From NCBI GenBank assembly GCA_019096065.1, contig JAGUCH010000003.1, positions 2,108,001 through 2,172,000 on the forward strand: DNA of 64,000 nt, in the 5' to 3' direction. Position numbers and translations under genes: made by a program. Of this stretch, positions 56,760 to 64,000 are shown piece by piece. The notes below the pieces were generated by a model. That model was given only the letters and a program-made list of their open reading frames with translations, was not told the DNA's origin and searched no databases. The first letter of the stretch is position 1, and every line of letters begins with the position of its first letter. Source of the DNA: Paracyclopina nana (taxonomy: Eukaryota > Arthropoda > Copepoda > Cyclopoida > Cyclopettidae).

Positions 56760-59354
56760 TCAGCAGATATGAAAGCAATTTAGTATTGAGCTACAATTTC
56801 GCTGCAGGCTTGACAACCTTGACGTTGAGAGCCCTACTATCAAATATCCGGAGAAAAACGAGAACGGCATATACGAACCTATGGAATCGTCGAGTATTTG
56901 GGTCGTGGAAGAATTCAAAGTATCACAATTGGTATCACAAGCTGATTCGGATTCGTTGTAGACATTCAGCCAATCATTGTCGTAATCCAAAGTACCTGAA
57001 AGGCACGCGACATCAATTATTAAAATATGCCCACAAGATCAGTTGCACAACAAAATATCCATTTTCCTCTAAAAACAGCAAATTGTGCAAAGCCAATTAT
57101 CTGCAAATAAACAAAATTGCTTTCTAAAGAAGCAGAATTGAGGGCAAATTCAATAAAGCCATGTCTGACCACAGAGAAAATTGAGTGCTCACTTTTCAAC
57201 TATTTAAACACATTTTAGGTAAGATTTAAGATTGCCTAATATTGCTTTCACTATGCACTAGTAGACCCTGTGAGGAAAAGCAACCAGGGATATTGCTTCA
57301 GCGAGAGAAAGTCCTCGAAGCAGAAAAGTGCTCACCATTTTCAGCCTCTTCAAAGTATTCAGGATCTCCTGATCCTGAACCAGAGGATGAGTCATCACAA
57401 AATAAGCATTCTCCTGACCCAGAGCCTAGAGCAAGGCAAAAATGAGCCTTTTTTAGCTGATAAGTGAAAAGCTGCCAAAAATACCTTCTTCATACATTTC
57501 CAGGGAAATGATTAGGCTCTCTGAATACGACATTTGCAGAGGAGGTGGGAATGTGAGAGCACAGCCAAAATTGACTGAAGCGGCTGTTTCTGCAAGGTTT
57601 TCTACATTGTAGAACAACTTAACATCCAGAAGCCCTTCTGTATTTGATGAGACAGCTTCTCCACTTTCCATGTAGTAGAATTCAGAGGGAAGCTCACTTG
57701 AAAGAGAGAAAAGAATGTTGTGCGGTGCAAGATGATCTATAGTAATAAGGTGAGTTCTTGTCGCTGCTGTACTATAGCACACAGTCTGACTGAGCTGTGG
57801 TAGGCTTCAAGACAAAATTTAAATATAATTCTGTGGATTTCACTTCCAAAAATTTCCATAACCTGCCTTAAATTATCAAAAAGTGCCCAAATTGCATACT
57901 TTTTTAAAAAATACAGAACTTATCTAGGAGCTCTTTTGAAGACGCGTGAGATTAGCCCGCTTGCTTCCATGACTGACACATCACTTAAGCTCACGCGCTA
58001 TGTAGTAAGAACTACTAGCGCCACCTAGGCTAAGACAAACAGATTTGGTGATTTTAGCATGCAAAACTTGCGTCAAGAACTCACTTACGAGACCCCCCTG
58101 GTGCGGTGGAAAAAGCTTTGTGTTGGACTTTTTGTGTCGAGCCAAGCACTATGTAGTATAGAATATGTGGAAAAAGTTAGCCTCACTCTCGCTGTTGTGG
58201 CACAGAGTTGGAACTCACCTCTCATTCCAGAGCAGTTTCACCTGTGGCTCAGGAAACACTTGTTCTATAATGCAAGTGACATTCAGGCTGCCAATTGGAT
58301 CAAATTGGTGCTCTAATTTGACAGCTTTTGGGGGCACTGAAATAGGCCAGAATCAGCATGAATGTTCAAGAGTATTAATTGGATTCATCTGCAGTAATTG
58401 AATTCCGTCAAGCTATTTGGGATCTACCATTTGATGTATGCATACTACGCATACATACACGCATAATTAGTATAAATATACCACCACTAAAGGTGAATCT
58501 ACGAGGTGAAATGCTGCGTTGATTTGAAGGGGAAAAGTACTAAAAGAAAGAGTGGCATTGCCAAAATTGAACAAAAATAGAAGGCTACCATAAATGGAGA
58601 GTTTCTGCTCCACATAACCCTCGTCTTCAAAAGTGGAAACTTTACACCGATAATTGCCAGCCATTGTCAACTTTGGATCGACAATTTTGAGAGCTCTGTA
58701 AGCTTTATGCTCGTTCTCATCTTCCAGCTTGAAATCCAAATCCAGGTGGTTGGCTAGGAAATGAGTCGCGCCTATCAGCTGCGGCCTCCGGCCATCGCCC
58801 GGAATCCATTGTAGAAAGGGTGTGACCTCGTCATTAAAATACCATTTCAAGTCCAGTTGGCCTTGTTCTTCCTCACTAAAGGTCGTCCCCAAAAATAAAA
58901 TATAAAATAAGTTTGACGAAATAGTATACTTGTATATATGCTTCAAAAAAATTTTCACAAGATGTATGATATTCCAAAAAATAGTTTAATTAATGTTTCC
59001 AAGTAATATCCAAAGAAACATTTTTAAACATAACTCAATCAGAATTACTCAATTAAAATAATGGGGACGACCTTATGTCATAGTTGCAAGACAAAACCAC
59101 TTCGTTTTGGCTCCCGAATTCGATGGGTGGTGGAAATTCAACTGGGTGCACCTCCACTCCTGTAAAATACACATACTATATTCATGCAATTATGATTACG
59201 ATTTTGAATGTGCATGAGGATGGGAAATGACAGTCACGCGAGCCATTTATCAATCCGAGAATCAATCATGCAGTATTCAAAAAGAATTATTACCTAATGA
59301 AGCTTTGAAGACGGCTGCAATAAAGCACCAACTTATGATGAAGAAATTGAACAT
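56760..59354 (-). CDS. Beat-like immunoglobulin-domain protein, secreted or membrane-anchored
   Basis: Exons 59294-59354, 59072-59159, 58589-58875, 58219-58336, 57485-57804 and 56760-56995 sum to 369 codons in phase. The first encodes a signal peptide (MFNFFIISWCFIAAVF). The first Ig domain has CNYDISEEE, LDLKWYFND and YRALKIVDPKLTMAGNYRCKVSTFED, so both disulfide Cys and the Trp are present. A second, diverged Ig-like domain has SLNVTCIIEQ with LLWNE and a Cys in GCALTFPPP. This matches the arthropod beaten-path-like group, cell-surface or secreted proteins acting in axon guidance and synaptic recognition. The last exon is Asp/Asn-rich and uncertain. One intron has inverted-repeat ends. Confidence 0.7.
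58017..58031 (-). promoter_or_regulatory. CTCF-like core
   Basis: The minus strand contains TAGGTGGCGC within CCTAGGTGGCGCTAG, an exact YAGRKGGC core. It lies in an intron of the beat-like gene. Confidence 0.3.
58876..59071 (-). mobile_element. Introner-like intron with terminal inverted repeats
   Basis: On the coding strand the 196-bp intron starts GTCGTCCCC, and GGGGACGAC lies just before the CTTTAG acceptor. With the bases next to them, the perfect inverted pair is 12 bp (AAGGTCGTCCCC / GGGGACGACCTT). The interior is AT-rich with no ORF. The intron interrupts the first Ig domain right after its first Cys. Coincidence of element ends and splice sites is the mark of introners. Confidence 0.5.
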
Positions 59355-60859
59355 TTTTACCGAGTCTGTATAGTAGTATTTGCTATAGATGATGATGCAC
59401 AAACATGTTTTTTTGAGAAAGTCGAGTGCCTATTTAGCCTTTCTGCCTTAAAGGACAATCTCACACTGCAGCTTGAATTTTCCGCTTTAAAAATAAAGGT
59501 CGAATTCAGTCGATGCATTTTTGTAATGCTTCGTCACCAATTCTGAGACAAGACTATTTTTTAAATGGATATAAATGCTTATATTATATTCGAAGCAATC
59601 TTCTCATGATTTTGAAATGCGAAGCTAATTTTGAGGCTGAAATCGACCTTAAGTCCAGCTAACAACTGGCCTCATCGCCTATCTACACTTTTAAAAGACA
59701 ACCCAGCTCTATAGAAAAAAGGAGTTGTACATTTTTGAGGCTAGAACGCACAACACCTAAAATATTCTGTATGATGCTTGTACAACTTGGGTAGATTTGA
59801 AGCAAATATGCTAATATGGCAGCAAAAATAGCACGAATTTTGTAGCTTTTTGTTGCTACTCAAACCTCGGATGTGGGGCTAATTTTTTAACCTGCATCGA
59901 TCCGAAATTAATACCTAGCTTATGCAAGCAAAACAGATTTTCCTATGATAAGGAACTTCCAAATGTCAGAAAAAGAGTTTTTGTGCTAGGAGCATGTACG
60001 CTATACTCTAGATGAATAATGCAAGCTTTCTTTGAAAGCTTCATTCTGATTCAACTTGCCTTGATGCAAATTAACTTGAGCGAAATCCAGCACTGACAGA
60101 CTCAGGCTGCAGTCTCTCTCGCCATCTTCATTCGGTACAAGATTTGGTACAACTAGCACTTTAATATTATTCATTGAAGACTAAGCTAGCCTTCGTACTG
60201 CAAAATGAATTGAACTAATACATCGTTGCTCACTTCCATGCAGAGAAGATTGCTTGGCAATGAATAGCTGCTCAACTTATTAAGAAACTGATAAACAGGT
60301 GGCGTCACAGGTTTTCGGAAGACATTATATTACAATGCTTGAATGACAAAAAAATACATTGTGCAAAATAGAGCTTCCCAGGAAATACTTTGGCAGCACT
60401 CAAGTTAAGTTAGGTAATGCAACATGCTTTCAACTTTACCATAAGGCCAAAAGGGAACTAGAGCTTGCGCAGCACATTTTGGCAATTTCAGTAATTCCAT
60501 CAGACTTCAAAAGTCAAATAAGCAAATCCTAGCCATCTCCCCAATCATGACATATAACCTATTGCATAAAGTAAGATTCCAGATATTTGAAATACCTTCA
60601 AATAACGGAGAATTTAAGAAACTTGGAGATTCCCAAGGGAGGCCAAAAAAAAAAATAGAGGATAGCATGGCACAGAGGCTGTTTTTTCAATTTCAGAGCT
60701 TCAACATATTACCTAGCCATGTCCAGTATGTGTGGCTGTTGTTTAATGGAGGTCATGCTTCTTCTCTTGCGCTCTTTTCTCCTCTTCTAGCTCTCTCGCT
60801 CTCTCGTTGCTCTTCAGCAGCCTGAAGAAGACCTCGCGAGGCTCAGTCTCAGAATTAAG
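59355..60859. other. Intergenic, beat-like gene to arrestin
   Basis: The divergent promoters of both genes should lie here. A pyrimidine-rich run with repeated CTCTC near 60775-60815 precedes the arrestin start. Nothing else was recognised. Confidence 0.4.
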
Positions 60860-61194
60860 ATGGAGTCCAGCGCATCTCCCAACGTGAGCAAAGAAAGCAA
60901 CAGTTTGGCCACCTCCAAAGAAGATGTTCAGCAGCAGACGAACAACAATAACACGTCGGAAGTTGGCGGGCAAGACCCAGTCACGCAACCTCCGCAACCC
61001 GCGTGTTCCATCCGATACTCGCGCATCTTCAAGAAAGTGTCGCAAGATGGCAATCTCGTGCTGTTCCTGCCTCAAAGGGAGCTTATGGTCACAGAAAACC
61101 AAGTGGAGTCGTTGATGGGCGTAGCTCTCATTCATGAAAGTGTGATGAGAGCCAAAGACATCAAAGTGTACCTGCAAGTGGTACTCATTTTCAG
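60860..61194 (+). CDS. Arrestin, first coding exon (rest outside or beyond the window)
   Basis: ATG 60860 opens 111 codons and the exon ends at TTC AG|GTAATT. After a Ser/Asn/Gln-rich N-terminus of about 50 residues comes RIFKKVSQDGNLVLFLPQREL, then VESLMGVALI and IKVYLQVVLIF. This follows the first two beta strands of arrestins, which have the pattern VFKK..PNGK..VYLGKRDF...DG.V.VD. The FRYGRED that normally follows would lie on the next exon, which I do not find before the retrotransposon. Arrestins bind phosphorylated GPCRs and shut off or redirect signalling. Sequence is diverged from visual and beta-arrestins, so the subtype is open. Confidence 0.65.
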
Positions 61195-62580
61195 GTAATT
61201 TCAAACCTGGGCTTTTGCAACATGAGGAAGTCGCTAAATGTGTACAAAGCAATTCTGGTTGAGTGCACCTTGAGCTATTAAGTATGATACATCATTTTAG
61301 GCACTCTTGCCTTGAAGTGTGATTAAATAGAGCTCGCAAGGCCTCGTTCAAAGTAGGTAAAGAAATGCATTTTTTCAGGATCGCTTTGCTTCTTCTACGT
61401 ACTTGTATGGTTTTCAGAAAATCATTCCATCATTTTTCCAAGTCCTCATTTTGCCCTCTGATTTTTATAATGGCCAAAATAAAAATGTTACTGTGAGATA
61501 AATTCCCTTACGCATACGTTTATTTTACTTCTTGCATTAATAATTCAAGATACCCATGTATGTATGGCAGTACAATTGACAAGTTTAGTCATCGTGACAC
61601 ATCCCAATCCTGCATTCAATCAATATACATACTACCGTCTCATAAATGAAGAAAATCTTAGCTCTCAGTGAAAAATGCACAGCAATTTTGGATACAAAGC
61701 TTCTGTACAAAATAAGCCCCAGGGTAAGGGCGTAATGAATACTTGCTGAGCCTCGAATATCCAGCTTCATTTTGATCTATGCTACATCCACAAAGCTTAT
61801 ATAGCTTTCCTTAGCTACTGCAAGGTTTTCTTACAGTTCGCTTCATATCCAGCTAGGCAAAGCTTCCTGAGAGACTCACCATATGTACGTATAAAGTTAA
61901 TTGCGATTAATCCCAAGTCCCATGGGTGAAACTTCTTTCTTATTGCGAAAGTCTCATTCTGTAATAAATAGTAGCATCCAAAGTAGAGAGGCTCTAGTAG
62001 AAAAAAAGCTAGCTCATGCACATTAGAAAAAGCTACTGAATTTATTTGAAGAAAGACATTTATTGCATCCATATAAAACTTTTTGACATTTGGCCGGTTT
62101 TGTGTAGATGATCAAATCTTCATTTGTATTAATGTTGTGGCCTGCCCGCTCCCGTTTTTGCCGACAATGGACGTGCAGCTGCCCCTTCACCTCATCGCGC
62201 TTGTCTGCTGTTTTTCCGCCAACTCACCGTTTTTCTTTAGTACTGCACAAGAATTCAACAAGGAATAAACCTTTTACTTTTATCTCATGTATTTTTGCTA
62301 CTTAGTTAATTTTACATTTATATGAGAACTTTCTTGAGCATTGCTCCATAGCATCTATCCTTGAACCAGAGAGGATTAGCTGCTGCATTCCAGGTCCAGA
62401 TGAGGTTTTGGATCTTCACAAGCATTGCTTGTACTTGTCTTTGGCATTGCCAATCTTGATTTCCAATCAGAGTGGTCAATCCATCCATCCAGAGCTTTGG
62501 TAGCTTGCCCCTTGCTGGAAAGTAAGAGATAGGTTAGTTAGCATTGCTACTTGTCTTCGCATCGTATCGTGATCATTGTC
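61195..62580. other. Arrestin intron and probable 5' LTR of the retrotransposon
   Basis: No coding exon was found. The LTR should end just before the primer binding site, around TATCA at 62619-62623. A TGATA at 61285 would make a 1.3-kb LTR with TGATA...TATCA ends, but the 3' LTR is outside the window so this cannot be confirmed. Confidence 0.4.
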
Positions 62581-62626
62581 ATCTAACACCGGTTCAAGCC
62601 TCGTTGGGTTGCAGAACATATCAGTT

Positions 62627-62644
62627 TGGCGCCCAACGTGGGGC
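62627..62644 (+). other. tRNA-Lys-type primer binding site of an LTR retrotransposon
   Basis: TGGCGCCCAACGTGGGGC is an 18-base match to the primer binding site complementary to the 3' end of tRNA-Lys (the Lys1,2 type). It marks the junction of LTR and internal region. Arthropod elements such as Osvaldo-type Ty3/gypsy also use tRNA-Lys. Confidence 0.85.
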
Positions 62645-62676
62645 CCTCGAATCCACCCTAGACGGAGAGTCTTTCT

Positions 62677-64000
62677 ATGCCACGTAATCGTAAGAACAAG
62701 TCCAACTCTGGAGGGAAGAAGAAAGCCGCTGCTGCTGAACCTACCCGGAAGAGTAGACGCAACTTGGGTCAAAGTCCATACGATTATCAGGGTAAAATCA
62801 ATCTAGAAATATCTCCATATCATCAAGCCCTTAGGGATCTTCGGCTGGAGAGTGCCAAGGAGTCTGAATCCGACGCGAGAGCTACTCTTTTTCGAGACGT
62901 GGCCGCGGAAATCTCTGATCCTGAACAAATTGAAGAAATTATTTCGCTCGTAGAATCTCCTCAAGCTTCACGTTCTAGCCCATCGCACGAATTTCCAAGT
63001 TTTGGAGATAAAGAGATCAGGATGCCCGTTCAACACACCCCACCAAGTCCCCAAGGAGGAGCAGGCTATAATCCGGATCAAACTACATTTCCTGACACTC
63101 CAATGCCGCCTAGTAGGAGGTTCTCTCCTCAGATTCCTGGAGTGGAAGCTCAACAAGGGACATCAAATGCGAACCCTCAGGTTGGTCCCATAGCGCAAGG
63201 CGCTGGCTCGTCGTCCTTCAACGCCTCCACTCCTTTACCAGGAACGAGTGGCATTGCCACTAGGACGATGGCGACTCCCACCAATACCACGACTCAGACT
63301 GTCATCCAGAATCCTGATCAGCGTGGAAACGATCCGAGTCCAAAGGGAATGAGGCCGCCACCCATTCCTCCCATGAATCCACAACCACTGTCGTCAAGAG
63401 ATGAAATGGGATCACAGTCGTCATTGGCGACCTCCGCTTCTGCAATGCAGTCCAGGGGAAAGAATTTTCCAGAAGGAGGACGAGGAAAAGCCACTGGAGG
63501 AAAGAAAGGAGGTCATTCTGAGACAGGATACTTGCCAAAAGGAACAAAAAGCAGGCCCAACTCTGCCAAGAGATCTGGAAAGCAACTTCAAGAAAAGAAG
63601 GATGCAGAGGTAGCCGCTTTCACCCATACTGAATCTCTCCAGAATCTTTTCCAGATCACCAATCCCTTTGTGAGATGGAATCGACAATCTTTCCTTGACA
63701 AGAAAAAGAAGACTTCAAAGGCTGAAGCAAATGAGGTTGTGCAACATCTGAGGTACTACATCAAGGAGTACGAACGCCTTCATGCACTCTACACAGAGGC
63801 TATTCGCATTGCGAATATACAGGAATCCTCAACCTTGTTGACCTCGTATAACAAGAATTACAAGGCATGTCAAGTTCTTCTTCAAGCAGCGAATGAAATT
63901 CTGAGAACTTATGGAACTGCTGGCAATGCTCAGGCCGATGCCCCACTGGAAAACGAAGACGCTGATCCCGACAGCAATGACTTGGAAGAATCACATGAAC
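62677..64000 (+). CDS. Gag-like ORF of an LTR retrotransposon, open to the window end
   Basis: ATG 62677 begins 441 codons without a stop, cut by the window edge. It starts 32 bases after the primer binding site, as gag does. The N-terminal part is basic and Ser/Lys-rich. A long Pro/Ser/Gly/Thr-rich disordered stretch spans about residues 100-270, and a Lys-rich region follows. A predicted helical section from about residue 320 contains many charged and aromatic positions. No zinc knuckle or protease motif is reached. Intact over 1.3 kb, it suggests a young copy. I cannot assign Ty3/gypsy or BEL/Pao from this part alone; the tRNA-Lys primer favours an Osvaldo-like gypsy element as a guess. 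Confidence 0.8.
   Translation, partial: MPRNRKNKSNSGGKKKAAAAEPTRKSRRNLGQSPYDYQGKINLEISPYHQALRDLRLESAKESESDARATLFRDVAAEISDPEQIEEIISLVESPQASRSSPSHEFPSFGDKEIRMPVQHTPPSPQGGAGYNPDQTTFPDTPMPPSRRFSPQIPGVEAQQGTSNANPQVGPIAQGAGSSSFNASTPLPGTSGIATRTMATPTNTTTQTVIQNPDQRGNDPSPKGMRPPPIPPMNPQPLSSRDEMGSQSSLATSASAMQSRGKNFPEGGRGKATGGKKGGHSETGYLPKGTKSRPNSAKRSGKQLQEKKDAEVAAFTHTESLQNLFQITNPFVRWNRQSFLDKKKKTSKAEANEVVQHLRYYIKEYERLHALYTEAIRIANIQESSTLLTSYNKNYKACQVLLQAANEILRTYGTAGNAQADAPLENEDADPDSNDLEESHE

Noticed and set aside
57242..57467. Plus-strand frame with repeated SPDPEP motif
   Set aside because: Short, lies beside a beat-like exon on the other strand, and the repeat is a small local duplication of CCTGA.CC.GA units.
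62590..62626. GGTTCAAGCC as the T arm of a second tRNA
   Set aside because: No D arm or anticodon stem fits around it; it is in the LTR of the retrotransposon.

Overview
The window is eukaryotic and almost certainly from an arthropod. Genes are split by GT-AG introns, the sequence is AT-rich, and the gene set is animal: an FGFR-like tyrosine kinase, a gustatory receptor with the arthropod TM7 signature TYhhhhhQF, an estrogen-related receptor (ERR), an FMRFamide-receptor-like GPCR, a bestrophin, an NCKX exchanger, a beat-like Ig protein and an arrestin. Two genes for motile-cilium/axoneme function (DRC8 and a DNAAF6-like protein) point to a species that keeps flagellated cells. I cannot tell crustacean from other arthropod lineages by reading alone. 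All exon models were joined by hand from splice sites and reading phase.

Layout. 1-605 (+): C-terminal end of a receptor tyrosine kinase. 1172-2963 (+): secreted PI-PLC X-domain protein. 4240-5457 (+): gustatory receptor. 5514-7220 (-): TRMT44-like tRNA methyltransferase with one unexplained in-frame stop. 7878-9412 and 9877-11054 (+): tandem duplicate seven-pass receptors. 11464-28985 (+): ERR, with two possible N-terminal routes. On the longer route, a family-1 beta-glucosidase (12569-14950, -) and tRNA-Thr(AGT) (14955-15028, +) sit inside its first intron. 30275-30995 (-): secreted thioredoxin-fold-like protein. 31649-36464 (-): FMRFamide-receptor-like GPCR. 36465-42142: no gene found. 42143-43994 (-): bestrophin. 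44573-50250 (-): K+-dependent Na+/Ca2+ exchanger. 51844-52752 and 52768-53611 (+): DRC8 and a DNAAF6-like gene only 15 bp apart. 53881-54873 (-): amidohydrolase-2 enzyme. 56760-59354 (-): beat-like two-Ig protein. 60860-61194 (+): first coding exon of an arrestin. From about 62.6 kb to the end (+): 5' part of an LTR retrotransposon with a tRNA-Lys-type primer binding site and an open gag-like frame running off the window.

The gene products are mostly unrelated, apart from the two cilium genes and a loose set of sensory and signalling proteins (gustatory receptor, orphan 7TM pair, FMRFamide receptor, arrestin, NCKX, bestrophin). The least ordinary content is mobile DNA and its relation to introns. 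Two inverted copies of a roughly 700-bp foldback element carry 9-10 bp target duplications (MULE-like); one lies just inside a splice donor. There are also a 606-bp hAT-like foldback, a 393-bp foldback, a 152-bp Harbinger-like MITE and a near-perfect 120-bp palindrome. In two genes (beat-like and DRC8) the intron ends themselves lie in inverted repeats, as expected of introner-like, intron-forming elements. Recurrent CTCF-like sites and a possible SL trans-splicing acceptor between the cilium genes are further leads.
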